In this document: one piece after another, positions 10,101 through 18,711 of the stretch
How positions within the stretch are numbered: position 1 is the stretch's first letter
How the letters are laid out: each line of letters begins with the position of its first letter
Origin: Ophiothrix spiculata
Taxonomy: Eukaryota; Echinodermata; Ophiuroidea; Amphilepidida; Ophiotrichidae
DNA length: 38,169 nt
Assembly (NCBI GenBank): GCA_000969725.1
Contig: JXSR01S018557.1
Strand: one strand, 5' to 3'
The notes under the pieces: generated by a model
Told to the model about the DNA's origin: nothing
Seen by the model: only the letters and a program-made list of their open reading frames with translations
Databases searched by the model: none
Position numbers and translations under genes: made by a program

Positions 10101-10168
10101 ATACCTAAGAAGTCTCGATTCACATCAGAGAAGTCATACTTTTCTCCGTGGTCCTTCTTTTCAGCCAT
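4017..10168 (-). CDS. TPGS1: TPGS1 homologue, tubulin polyglutamylase complex subunit 1 (5' three exons; 3' part off the window)
   Basis: This is a spliced gene, with coding pieces at 10168-10105, 5576-5486 and 4153-4017. The joined product is about 95 residues. It begins MAEKKDHGEKYDF, continues DFLEKTGVSDWMRDVL, RPEDPIAVLAQYFEN and AFQANASAAYEILSS, and is still open at the last donor. In known TPGS1 proteins (about 290 residues in mammals, from memory) the N-terminal third has the same order of blocks: DFL, GV, an RPE-PIA-LA-YFEN core resembling an RII-type dimerisation/docking helix pair, then AFN-N-S-AYE. TPGS1 is a non-catalytic subunit of the TTLL1 complex, which adds glutamate side chains to tubulin. 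It helps place the complex on axonemal and neuronal microtubules. The C-terminal two thirds of the protein were not found between 1 and 4016, which is mostly repeats. The remaining exons should lie beyond the left edge. The family call rests on recalled similarity and exact splice phases, not on a search. Confidence 0.87.
4154..5485 (-). other. TPGS1 intron 2 (about 1.3 kb)
   Basis: The intron is bounded by GTAAGTAC and TTTCAG. It contains the 115-bp palindrome at 4711-4825. Near 4273-4292 is a fragment (GGGCCTATTTCACTAACATT) that resembles the end of the MITE at 5723-5887. The rest has no feature I can name. Confidence 0.75.
4711..4825. repeat. Short palindromic element, 115 bp
   Basis: The ends are GATCCATTGATTATTGGATT and its exact complement AATCCAATAATCAATGGATC. 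Homology continues inward through TGATGCA and CCACA, so the whole unit can fold into one hairpin. It encodes no protein. This is a typical small MITE. The target duplication is not clear. Confidence 0.9.
5486..5576 (-). CDS. TPGS1: TPGS1 coding exon 2
   Basis: The exon is 91 bp: 2 bases completing Glu, 29 codons, and 2 bases left over. The acceptor is TTTGAACAG before 5576 and the donor is GTAAGTAC starting at 5485. It encodes KTGVSDWMRDVL, then AKIITN, then RPEDPIAVLAQ. The PEDPIA and LAQ residues are the most family-like stretch of the gene. The trailing TA joins C from exon 3 to make Tyr of the YFEN motif. An alternative acceptor 2 bp further in would break the phase with exon 1, so 5576 is preferred. 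A plus-strand open frame over the same bases is only its shadow. Confidence 0.88.
5723..5887. mobile_element. MITE, 165 bp, inserted in LINE, 3-bp target duplication
   Basis: The ends are GGGCCGATTTCACTAACA and TGTTAGTGAAATTGGCTC. Both sides carry CAC (5720-5722 and 5888-5890). Taking out the element and one CAC restores the LINE codons for V-R-P-H-L-D-Y. The clean join gives unusually firm boundaries. GG-rich ends and a 3-bp duplication are like PIF/Harbinger elements, but no transposase is present to prove it. Confidence 0.9.
6065..6377. mobile_element. MITE family A, copy 1 (AGGCCAAA ends, TA flanks)
   Basis: The element is 313 bp, starts AGGCCAAAGAAAAAAA and ends TTTTTTTTTTTGGCCT, with TA on both sides. 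Inside are long A and T runs and the blocks GGCCGCGAAAAA, TCCGCATCCGCGTAGCC and CGCATAGCGCTTAGG. The same blocks appear in reverse order and orientation at 29427-29746. Confidence 0.9.
7640..7675 (+). repeat. tRNA-like B-box segment
   Basis: TTTGGGCTATGGAAGG followed by GGATTGAATCC resembles the anticodon-to-T-arm half of a tRNA, with the B box at 7655-7665. No matching D arm is clear upstream. It is perhaps part of a SINE or a chance piece of the LTR. Confidence 0.35.
7767..7785 (+). other. Primer-binding site of a former LTR retrotransposon (tRNA-Leu type)
   Basis: TGGTGGCAGCGGTGGGATT is the exact complement of the last 19 nt of animal tRNA-Leu (AAG/UAG type) including CCA, as I recall that tRNA end. 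The sequence just before it, TTACAATT, would hold the 3' end (CA) of the LTR. About 250 bp upstream, from near 7520, may be the LTR, but its TG start and the second LTR were not found. No gag or pol reading was seen after it, so this is a remnant. Confidence 0.65.
7903..7934. repeat. Perfect hairpin, 14-bp stem
   Basis: TTCTGGCAGTGGTA pairs exactly with TACCACTGCCAGAA across a 4-nt loop. Its role is unknown. It lies about 120 bp after the primer-binding site. Confidence 0.85.
8733..8899. mobile_element. Palindromic MITE, 167 bp (copy 1 of a family)
   Basis: The left end is TAAAGTAAAAAGCACTCGTT and the right end reads AAGTGCTTTTTACTTTA. Inner repeats of CACTCGTTTTGGAACTGGCA are mirrored near the right end. 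The motif CACTTGTTTTGG recurs many times inside. A decayed relative lies at 37191-37372. Confidence 0.9.
10105..10168 (-). CDS. TPGS1: TPGS1 coding exon 1 (start codon to first donor)
   Basis: The ATG at 10168 (context CAAATGG, with a purine at -3) opens 21 codons, MAEKKDHGEKYDFSDVNRDFL, plus one base. A donor GTATAT follows at 10104. The leftover G joins the AG at the start of exon 2 to give GAG (Glu), so the reading is DFL-E-KTGV. This matches the family block DFL-x-x-GV and fixes the splice. The 5' untranslated part must lie just above 10168. Confidence 0.82.
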
Positions 10169-10632
10169 TTGGACGTTACTGGTTTCGATGGATGCTGTAA
10201 TGTTGATTTTCGCATTCAAAACAAGTGTTGACTGTGTTGCTGAAAAGTAGAGAAACTGGCAACTTGGATCAGCTGGTGGTGGTGTTTTTAATTTTAGAAG
10301 ATTAAATCATCATAAAACAACTCTTGTCAAGAGATAAACTACGTAAAAGCTATCTAAATTTCAACTTAAACAATTTTTTTATGAAAAATAGCCCAATTTA
10401 CAGACCTGTAACCAATATAAAAGAGATGATTTAGCGGATAATTTAGCAGTGGAGAATTTAGTGTTTCTAACAATGTAACATTCACTTCCGCAATTCTGTG
10501 ATTGATTGCTCGGACTTTTGCACAGTCTGGACACTGACTGAAGAAAACATAGTTTGTTTTTACGTGCTTATAATGTAAATTGACAACATAAAGGACAAGG
10601 ACAGGTGTTTTCTGATCATCTAGGCCCACATC
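10169..10632. promoter_or_regulatory. Probable bidirectional promoter between TPGS1 and the plus-strand gene
   Basis: The two start codons point away from each other and are 465 bp apart, so both 5' UTRs and both promoters must fit in this interval. Visible motifs are CACTTCCG, an ETS-type core, at 10483-10490, a CCAAT at 10412-10416 and TATAAAA at 10416-10422. These short motifs also occur by chance. No CpG-rich stretch is obvious. A minus-strand open frame at 10366-10629 lies here but shows no family similarity and no splice context, so it was not called. Confidence 0.45.
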
Positions 10633-10698
10633 ATGGCTCTCGTGACAATTCAGAGATCACCAAGCTCAAGCAATTCTAGCTCAACAATCTCGTATTCG
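10633..10698 (+). CDS. Probable first coding exon of an unrecognised plus-strand gene
   Basis: An ATG at 10633 opens exactly 22 codons, MALVTIQRSP then SSSNSSSTISYS. The exon ends in phase 0 at a donor, TATTCG|GTACGTG. The peptide is Ser-rich and polar with no signal peptide or membrane segment, as expected of a disordered N-terminus of a cytoplasmic or nuclear protein. It faces away from TPGS1 with only 465 bp between start codons. The exon at 32938 begins in phase 0 with an acidic stretch, so the two can be joined in frame. I do not recognise the protein family. The frame is short, so the call depends on the good donor and the promoter-like position. Other exons inside the 22-kb gap may have been missed. 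Confidence 0.55.
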
Positions 10699-10937
10699 GT
10701 ACGTGTTTTTTGCATGCATTAAATGTTGTGTTGTGTTGACCTGGGCCCTGGCATCAAAATGTCATGTCTGTAGAACTGCATGTACTAAGACTAAGAAAAC
10801 ATGTAAATCATAGCTAAAAGTTGTCGAATACCGGTACCTCATCCAGATGCTTTAAAGGCTTTGATGAGTCACAGCGAGCGTAGAAGTAGAAGTATATCTC
10901 ATGTCACATGTGTGATGTTTGAAGTTACTTATCCGTT

Positions 10938-11447
10938 AGGCCAAGTAAAATAATATACTAGTTTCTCGTCCTCGCGCGCATGCGTTTTGACGGCCGCATC
11001 AATTTTTTTTTTTTTTTTTTCAAAATTTTCATTTTTTTTTTCAGAATTTTCATTTTTTTCTTCGAAATCCGATTTGGAAGCAAGTTGAAATAAAAATTCT
11101 GGCACTCTTTTGAAACAATTTTTTCATTGATTTTTGAAGACCACTGAGCTATCAACAATTTTTAAAATTAAAATTTGGATACAACTAACAATTTTGCAAT
11201 GAATCCTAGACCTATCATCAATAATTTTTTGAAAATGTGAATAGCTATTTGGAAGCAAAAACATTATCTGCTATGTCGGAAGAAAGTAATTCAAATTTTG
11301 GGAACGGTTGGCTGCCTTTTTGAAAACGTACCGTCCGCCATCTTGGATCGGCCATTTTTGAAAAAAAAAAAAAAAAAAAAACTGCCCTCATCCTCCTTTT
11401 TTCAAAAAGTTAGGACGAGAAACTAGTTTTTTTTTTTTACTTGGCCT
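10938..11447. mobile_element. MITE family B (AGGCCAAGTAAAA ends), 510 bp
   Basis: The left end AGGCCAAGTAAAA is followed by CTAGTTTCTCGTCCTC. The right end has GGACGAGAAACTAGTTTT then TTTACTTGGCCT. The interior is rich in T and A runs, with AAAATTTTCATTTTTTT copies and no protein signature. It shares the outer AGGCCAA with families A and C. It ends only 13 bp before the next inverted-repeat element. Confidence 0.85.
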
Positions 11448-11460
11448 TATAATCATATAG

Positions 11461-11787
11461 AGGGGAGATACCAGGCTCTTTATACCGGCCCGTGTAATGG
11501 CGTCGTTAGCCATGGAGCTCAAATTGGGGGTATTCGGGTCCAACTCAGTTCGCGGCAAAATCAACTTTGAGTGCCGAGACTTAATTACGCGTAGAGACAA
11601 CCTGCGCAAATAATACTTTACGCGAATGATACGCCAACATGCACGCAAAGCGTGTGTGCGTGCTTCAATATGCGCGCATTATGACAAGGTGCGATGCATC
11701 ATCGGCAAGCTATCGGCAAATACCCGAATACCCCCAATTTTGTCTCCATGCCGAAATAAAAATGGTGGATTGCCTTGTGTCTCCCCT
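11461..11787. mobile_element. Inverted-repeat element, about 327 bp
   Basis: It begins AGGGGAGATACCAGGC and ends GCCTTGTGTCTCCCCT. Further in, CAAATTGGGGGTATTCGGGT on the left is matched by ACCCGAATACCCCCAATTTT on the right. The termini are about 75 bp and imperfect. The middle has several CGCG-containing words (TACGCG, GCGCGC) unlike the AT-rich surroundings. Confidence 0.82.
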
Positions 11788-11959
11788 TTAAATCTTTGGT
11801 TATAATTCATCATCATCATGCATGTCATGTATTCATGATTTGCCATTTTCAGCATATTGTCATTTTTTGACAAATTTTCACACCGTAATTTACCATTTCC
11901 ATCAAAGTGGACATGAGGCTGTGCTGTGAGCTTGTGGCTATCTTCATCATCAGGGACCA

Positions 11960-12327
11960 ATTGGGCAAAAAAAAATGTTTGTTTGCCGTCCACGACCGAC
12001 CCTAAAATGCCAAAAATTTGGGTCGGGGTATTTTTTTTTCTTCAAACATGTAAAATATGAAAACTCAATATTTTTGATGGAAAACGTAAAATTTAGCAGT
12101 ATAAAGTCACATTTAGACTCTATATAAAATGCATATTTCCTCTAAATAATGACCCACAATCTTTGATTTTAAGGTCTGCATTGCTTGGTATTCACGATAA
12201 AATCCATGTAATGACATCATTCTTTAAAATAAATGTGAAGAGTAAAAAAAAAAGATCAACTGACCAACCGACCCAAAATGTTTATTTTTCCGCTGGAGGG
12301 CAAACAAACAATTTATTTTTTTGGCCT
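11960..12327. mobile_element. MITE family C, copy 1
   Basis: The right end reads AAACAATTTATTTTTTTGGCCT, shown here as AAACAATTTATTTTT plus TTGGCCT. The left end is worn (TTGGGCAAAAAAAAATG). Inverted blocks GACCGACCC (left) and CCGACCCAAAA (right) and GTTTGCC/GGGCAAAC mark it as the same family as 35626-35884. Confidence 0.75.
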
Positions 12328-12527
12328 TATTGTCAAGTCAACAAAATTAATTTTTATTAGAATATTTCCTAGTGATTCGGTGAAACATGGATGACATCTC
12401 AGGTCAGAAATGAATGATCCTAGATTTGCAAAACAAAAAATAAACAAAAATCTAAAATGCAACAGTGAAATTATAATCACAATGGTATAAGATATTATTT
12501 TAGGAAACAATATTCCGAAAGAATTGT

Positions 12528-12632
12528 TTGATACGGGCAGTGGCGTAGCCACTGCCTGTATCAACTAGTATTGTTGATCAACAATATGGAATACACAATC
12601 TTAACCAGAACTGGACAATATAGTATTGTCCA
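12528..12632. repeat. Cluster of three short palindromes
   Basis: First, TTGATACGGGCAGTGGC-GTA-GCC..., a 17-bp stem with one mismatch, at 12528-12564. Second, TATTGTTGATCAACAATA, perfect, at 12569-12586. Third, TGGACAATA-TAG-TATTGTCCA at 12612-12632. All lie within 105 bp. The CAGTGG/CCACTG core of the first also appears in the hairpin at 7903-7934. Confidence 0.8.
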
Positions 12633-13350
12633 AATTTTGTATACCAGTATCTGGGACCTAAAGTATACTTTTTCCCTTTTAACTTGCTCAATTCCATATC
12701 AACTGGGACATGAGACATACATTTGAAATAGGGCCTAAATTTTACATCTTTTCGGCCTATTTTATTTTGATTTGAAAGATAAGACCCACAATTTCAGGTA
12801 TTTAATTTGGAATCATCATACTGGGAACATTTTGTTCTTCAGTACCAAGCCCGGGTTTAGCCAAGATTTGAAAGTACGGCGTCCAAATTCCAAGGCAGGG
12901 CGAACAGGCCGACTTCAATCTGGACATGGTGACGTCAGCATGATTAATATTCATACGTGACAAAGAAGATGATGATTAAGTTATACCAACATTGCGACCT
13001 TCCGGCAAACGAACGAAGACACAACGTGGTATAAAGCCCATTTTGAAGTCCTCAAAGTACATAAATTGAACAGATTTTGTGATGATGATTATTGAAGATA
13101 AATTCTAACATTCAACATTGAATTTCATATGGTAAAACGCATTTTGGGATGCCTTATTGGACGACCTTTGCATTTTACAGGGTGTCCATTTTCGTGATAA
13201 GCCGTCCAAATGACGGCTGGACAGCTCTCTGGCTAAACCCTTATTCAGTACAGTAGCCCTATGAAGTTAGTGCATATGCATGTTTGATTTTTCTAACAAA
13301 TTGGTTAAAATTGGTCAACAATTTATGACAAATAAATTAGGCCTATGCTA
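12633..13350. other. Unassigned intronic stretch
   Basis: No exon or RNA gene was seen. A 62-codon plus frame at 12772-12960 has no recognisable features. Confidence 0.5.
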
Positions 13351-14065
13351 GTCCTGGTACCATGACTTGACTTATTGTCAAGTCATGGGAAATGTGTGTA
13401 GTAAAACTGCCATTTAAGCATGTCTGTACAGACAATCTTGGGACTAAGTCCACATCTCAAATTAAGCCAAAATGTTGAAGCTGTTCAACAATTTTATAAT
13501 CAGTGGCCTCCTTGAGAGTCTTGTGCATCTCATGGTAGGTGATTCATCAATATTTAAAATCAAAAAGTGTGATTTTATGGCATAAACTTACCTTGTATGC
13601 TGTAACATTGAGTTTCAGAAGTTGACAACCTCAACTTTGTTTACATCCAGAATTAGGGTAATAAATTTCATCTTTGGATTTAAATTAGTTTTGTAATGAT
13701 TCTACACTATTTAAAGATGTTGTCTGTGTTGAGAGAAATTTATTTAGGTTTTTAATTTCTGAATTATTTCATGTCAAAACTTAGAAAGCTTAAACTGCAA
13801 TATAACTCCACAGATTTCTTGTAACTCTGGACACTTGGTCCTGAGTTACAATTATTGGAACTAGGCCTATGCATCATAATCATTATAGTTTTTAAACAAT
13901 CATAAAGAGTTCATTCTTCGTAAAAATATTCTAAAAAACCCATAAAAATTTACACCAAAGGCACTTGTAGCTCATGAATTCTAAGTCAGATTTTCCATGA
14001 GACACATCTGTAATGTTTTTATGCATGTTTTTCTCTAAAACAAATTTAGCTTCACTTTATACTAC

Positions 14066-14312
14066 TACATGATATCTTCAAATGGATTTTTTTGTAGCTG
14101 TTACTGACATTACATTTTGTTGTTACGGACATTACACACAGACACAACATTTCATCCAGACACAACTTTATTTTGTTATAATACATGATATCTTCAAATG
14201 GATTTTAAAATAAATACTTAACCAGGTTTGTAGCTGTTACTGCCATTACATTTTGCTGTTACGGACATTACACACAGTTACAACATTTCATCCAGACACA
14301 ACTTTATTTTGT
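14066..14312. repeat. Two-copy tandem repeat inside the 13351-15975 element
   Basis: Copies begin TACATGATATCTTCAAATGG at 14066 and 14182. Both contain GTTACGGACATTACACACAG and CATCCAGACACAACTTTATT. The second has about 20 extra bases (AATAAATACTTAACCAGG). Confidence 0.88.
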
Positions 14313-14948
14313 CTTTAAAGTCCTTTAAATGTGAGGTGGAGTTAAACTAACTACCAGTATTGCCTATCTCTCTCTATTGTACTTCCAGAGGTAATAACAA
14401 ATATAAAGTAATACCTTTTCATGGCACCTTTCAGTGGATTTTGTAATGTTTCAATATGTATACACCTAAAATGTTGTTTCAGAGTTATTCAATAGATCTA
14501 TGTAAACACTAAATGAGCAGTTTCACAGATACTTTACATGAGAATTTTGGGAAAGAAGTAAAAGAAATGTAATGTCCGTAACATTATCTGGTATTGGGGT
14601 TTTCAGCAAAGATATTGACCTCCTTCACTAATTTAAAGATATGTTTTCTTTGTTTAAAAAGCATTTATAGAGAAAAATGTCATATATACCATTTGATACA
14701 AATCCAGTTAACACGATTCTGGTCTGTAATTTTACAAAGTTAATCGAAAAAATGTGTCTGTTTTCATCCTCAAAAATGCAAGCATTTTAGGTGAAAAATA
14801 ATGAATTTAAGGGGTCAATTTCAAACCTTGTTACACATGGAAAAAACAAATGTTATTTTAATCTGACTTTATTTTGAAGAAGAGCGAAGACCGGGCAGAG
14901 CGAAGCAAAGCCTGGCACAGCTAATAGATAGCGTCGCCAGGGAGGAGT

Positions 14949-14971
14949 CTGAGGGGGATGTGCCCCCTCAG
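14949..14971. repeat. CTGAGGGGG hairpin
   Basis: CTGAGGGGG and CCCCCTCAG pair over 9 bp with the loop ATGTG. It follows a GC-richer patch (14880-14945) with AGAGCGAAG words. That patch looks like another repeat family, seen again near 27105-27175. Confidence 0.75.
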
Positions 14972-15210
14972 CTACATTTTGTGTGATAAATTTTTTAAAA
15001 ATCGACTCTCAAGACACGAAAATTTCCACAAAAATTGTGTATTTTTTCAAATCCTGAAGTAAAATCTAACTTTTATGGTGCTGTGGGTAAATAAAGGAAA
15101 TTATAAGAATTACTGAAAACATTATGTCAAAAATAGTGTCTGCTGGACCTATAACATTGGTTGTGGAACTGTCCTAAGTCTAGATTTGTTTTAATAAAGG
15201 GAACCAAGGA

Positions 15211-15223
15211 GGGGGGGGGGGGG
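15211..15223. repeat. Run of 13 G
   Basis: This is an uninterrupted G tract within an otherwise AT-rich element. The length may be unreliable in the assembly. Confidence 0.9.
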
Positions 15224-16189
15224 TTGCTCCTGGTCCTTAAATAATTCCCCCTGATTCACATCAAATCGTGATGAAACTGGGGGTAATTTTCAGTTGCTCC
15301 CAGTTGCCCTGTCATTACATAAAGTTTGCCAGTACCAATAGTTTAAGATTTCTTGCCCACCCTATGAAATTTTTTTAGCTATGTACACAACTGTGGTTGA
15401 GTAACACTCTGTATCAACCCTAACTGACCATACCAGTACTAGTCCCAAAGCTGTGACCATGGACCATCATCTACTTTTATCATTGGGTATGGTAATTTCT
15501 ATAGGTCCTAGGTCACAGGAGTAATGTGTAATACTTTGGCCATTTAAGCTTTCTAAGTTTTGACATGAAATATTTGAAAAATTAAAAGCCTAAAATAATT
15601 CCACTCAGCATAAGCAACATCTTTTAATAGTGTAGAATCATTATAAACCTAATTTAAGCCAAAAGAAGTAATTTATCATCCAAAATCTGGACGTAAACAA
15701 ATCTGAGGTTGTCAAATTCAGAAACCCAATGTTACAACATACAAGGCAAGTTTAGGCCCAAAAATCACACATTTTGATTCTAAATGTTAGAATAGGATGC
15801 ACAATACTCTCAAGGAGCTTACTAATTAAAAAAATTGTGAACAGCTTCAATATTTTGGTTGAATTTGAGGTGTGAACTTAGTCCTCAGAAGGTCTGTACA
15901 GACATGCTTAAATGGCAGTTTTACTACATAGCATTTCCCATGACTTGACACTAAGTCAAGTCATGGTGCCAGGACTATACCGGTACTGCATTTTTGGTTT
16001 CTATCCGACATACTCAGAAAAAAGAAGGTTGAAGAAACATGTTCTCACCTTGATTCGCACTTGGGATTACCTCACTTCCTAGACCATCTAAATACATTTA
16101 GAAAGCTTGGTAACTGGGGGTTCACTCCTTATCTATCTTTGACAGGTATGTGCCTACTCCAGGCCGATAGTAGGAGCCTATTGGGTAAA

Positions 16190-16620
16190 ATGCAGACTCT
16201 AAAAAGTATGGGGTCATTCTAACAACAACCCCAGTAAAAACAAGGTCATTCAGGTCAAAGGTGAAAATAGGGTGATTTGAGTAACCTGCTAAAAGGGGTC
16301 ATTGGGGTAAGACCCTGCTAAAAGTGAGTCATTGGGTAAAACTGTGCACTAAAATGGTGTCATTGGGAGAACAGTAGCAAAAAGTAATGCCATTGAGGAC
16401 AAGCATATATTGGAAAACAGGTAAAATCAAATTGGTATGAAAAAAGGATGGGTCATTGATATAATTTGACTCTGAAAAAAGGAAAGGACAATGTTAAAAG
16501 GGAATCATTCAGGACCAGACAGAACTAAAAAGAGGATCATTGAGGTTAAGAAAAATCCTCAAATAAAAGAGGGGGTCATAGGAAAAATGGCAGTTAAAAA
16601 AAAGGGGTCTATTGACAGGC
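16190..16620 (+). repeat. Degenerate tandem repeat, about 30-bp unit (GGGGTCATTGGG)
   Basis: The motif CTAAAAG-GGGTCATTGGGGTAA recurs with starts near 16289, 16318, 16349 and 16378, and in weaker form on both sides from about 16205 to 16610. The period drifts between 29 and 31 bp. Copies are strongly diverged, so the array is old. It ends before a C run (16649-16659). A 69-codon frame at 16491-16700 is just this repeat read through. Confidence 0.8.
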
Positions 16621-17295
16621 ACATCCTGTGGATCTGCCATGTAAGTCCCCCCCCCCCCCTGGGTCACTGGGTTGATGTCTTGCAGCAATGTAGTCCCTAA
16701 ACATCTGCTACCAGGGTTAAATCATTTTTCCTGCCCGATGTATGATTTTAAGGGGTTCCCCAGGTTTGAAACAAGTTGATTTTGCATATAATTATTCGCT
16801 GAAAAGAACTAAAGTCAAACAATTAATTGCTTGTTAGTCACTTTGTGGGTGGCTGTGATTCTGTTGTTCAAGTAGGAATTATATTTACAGACCTGTGACG
16901 ACCATTATAGCATTGATATTGTACGTAGTTAAATAGTAATTAACAGATTCACCAATCAAATACATGTAAACAATCACATTACCTTGATTGTGAGTCACAA
17001 AAAAGTCGTAATTATTATTGACTTGTAATAATGTCCAGTCAATTTAGCAGTCATTCCAAGATGTTGAACTGAGTACATAACATGCAAATACTTTATCATA
17101 ATTTAACTTAATGATGGATTGTAAGTGAACAGTGGACATGCATGGATTTATTTAAGATGGCTGTATTTTATATTTCCTGAAATCCTGATTGACGAGATCT
17201 ACACGTCCTGATTGAATGCATGTTTATCTTGAAGTTTGCCGGGAATTCTCCTGCTGTACTTTTCCATGGTGTCTTCTCTGGTAAGGTTTGAGTTA

Positions 17296-17454
17296 TGGTG
17301 CATTCAGAGTCCAACGATTTCACAGTGATTTCATCGCACAACATCTGTCGATACGCAGTCTTTATACGAGCTACGCATATTGCGCTATAGCTTTTAATGG
17401 TCGAGCGATGTTGCAGTGACGAAATCGCTGGACTCTGAAAGTCTGAACGCACCA
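17296..17454. mobile_element. Inverted-repeat element, 159 bp
   Basis: The left end is TGGTGCATTCAGAGTCCAAC then GATTTCACAGTGATTTCATC. The right end mirrors it with GATGTTGCAGTGACGAAATC and GGACTCTGAAAGTCTGAACG then CACCA. It has the shape of a small MITE. A minus frame of 95 codons across it is an artefact of the repeat. Confidence 0.85.
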
Positions 17455-17656
17455 TCAGTCACACTTGCAGCCCTTGCCTATAGATATAGTCAAGGAGAAT
17501 GAATATAGGAGATGACACTTCGCAGAAATCGTGGCTCCAATTTTTGTTTAAATCCCTGTGTCCTAGGTAGGAAAGAGGGCGGCATTTAATCAGATTTACT
17601 TTTTATTTAATTATTTTTAATTTTTTTCACTGCGAATAAAACTTAATAGCACAACT

Positions 17657-17729
17657 GTCTTTGGCAGGACTCGAACCCATGACCTCCAGATCTCATGACT
17701 GGCGCGCAAACCGACTGAGCTACAGAAGC
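17657..17729 (-). repeat. tRNA-derived sequence (pseudo-tRNA or SINE head)
   Basis: The minus strand reads GCTTCTGTAGCTCAGTCGGT (A box), then GCGCGCCAG, then GGAGGTCATGGGTTCGAGTC (B box) and CTGCC. Both promoter boxes are good. The acceptor and T stems pair poorly, and the anticodon loop lacks U33 in a normal 7-nt loop, so a working tRNA is unlikely. Confidence 0.7.
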
Positions 17730-18711
17730 ATTGCATGATAGAATCGGTAAAATTAACATCAATATGTACATTATATCAACTTTAAACCCCGGACAAGAAT
17801 TATACAAATTGACAAATCTTGGTGAATAATTGTAGAAGAAAAATAAAAGAAAAATATAAATGATTTTAAATTCCTCCCACGTCTAAGAATGATTGTATTA
17901 TATCACCTTTATAGTCTAAAGATTACACGAGAGATTACATAATTACATAATTATTGTCTTGCGTCGTCTTGAATTTGGTAGTCCTTTTCAAGCCTTGCCT
18001 AATATATAGCAACAACAATGATATTCAAGGGCCTTAAAAACAGTCTAGAATAACGAAGGTCGTTGATCGAATTTCATTATTGATCTGACTCCTGGGCTGA
18101 TCCAGGATGTGTCAATCAACACAATATACATAGTGAAAATCCCACTTTGATATGGACAATTTCTATCGTCCTGGGTGAGTATAGAGGGCGTATGAAATTG
18201 GAGCCACTGATGACGTTATCAGGAAAAAATCGTTGACCAGCGACCATTTAGAAATAGTAATCAAATGAGCTGTGAAATATATGGGGATAAAGTGTCAGGG
18301 GCCTGATATAGTTCACCAACTTTATAAATCAATAGATAGAGCACTAATCTATAAAGCCACTGACAACCAAGCCATCAGGCTCTCTTCATGGCTCTCTTGT
18401 CGCTAAACCACACGGCAAGCTTGCCACACAGCCGAGACCAATTGTAGTGCTAAGTCAGAGTGTAAATAGCAATGTGATCAAGCAAGAGTTGCAATTATTG
18501 ATTTAAGTTGTATCATTCTGTTAGTGCTCGTATCACACATCAGAGCTTAAACATCTGAATAACATACAAACGTATACTAAACGTGTACCAAATGGACACC
18601 TCCATATGGATAATGAATTGAATGTATACATAACGACCACAACTGTATAGATAAAATATTGAACCTACTTTTAACAAACACGTGATGAACATCAATAGCT
18701 AACAATCAAAC
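17730..18711. other. Unassigned intronic stretch
   Basis: It is AT-rich with no exon, RNA gene or structured repeat that I can support. Confidence 0.5.

Larger units (their letters stand above)
5577..10104 (-). other. TPGS1 intron 1 (about 4.5 kb)
   Basis: The intron runs from donor GTATAT at 10104 to acceptor CAG ending at 5577. It holds an antisense LINE tail with two MITEs, a former LTR element with its primer-binding site, and hairpins at 7903-7934 and 8733-8899. Between these, 7160-7500, 7935-8732 and 8900-10104 show no exon, RNA gene or clear repeat that I can support. Confidence 0.75.
13351..15975. mobile_element. 2.6-kb element with about 430-bp inverted termini and TA target duplication
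   Basis: The outer ends are GTCCTGGTACCATGACTTGA and its near complement TCATGGTGCCAGGAC, with TA on both sides (13349-13350 and 15976-15977). The arms run to about 13797 and from about 15547. They share AAACTGCCATTTAAGCATG, CTTAGAAAGCTTAAA and more. Just inside each end is a further small palindrome, CATGACTTGAC/GTCAAGTCATG, so each terminus can fold alone. The interior holds a near-tandem repeat, a G run and a CTGAGGGGG hairpin, but no transposase frame. TA ends fit Tc1/mariner-like mobilisation. Arms of this length are unusual for that group. Confidence 0.88.

Noticed and set aside
10366..10629. Minus-strand frame of 87 codons between the two divergent genes
   Set aside because: It has no family similarity. 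It would overlap the shared promoter and has no splice support.
13570..13640. Good-looking minus-strand donor (CAAG|GTAAGTTT at about 13594)
   Set aside because: It lies in the terminal repeat of the 13351-15975 element, and its mirror copy has GCAAG instead. No coding frame precedes it.
17657..17729. Functional tRNA gene on the minus strand
   Set aside because: The A and B boxes are good, but the stems pair poorly and the anticodon loop is abnormal.
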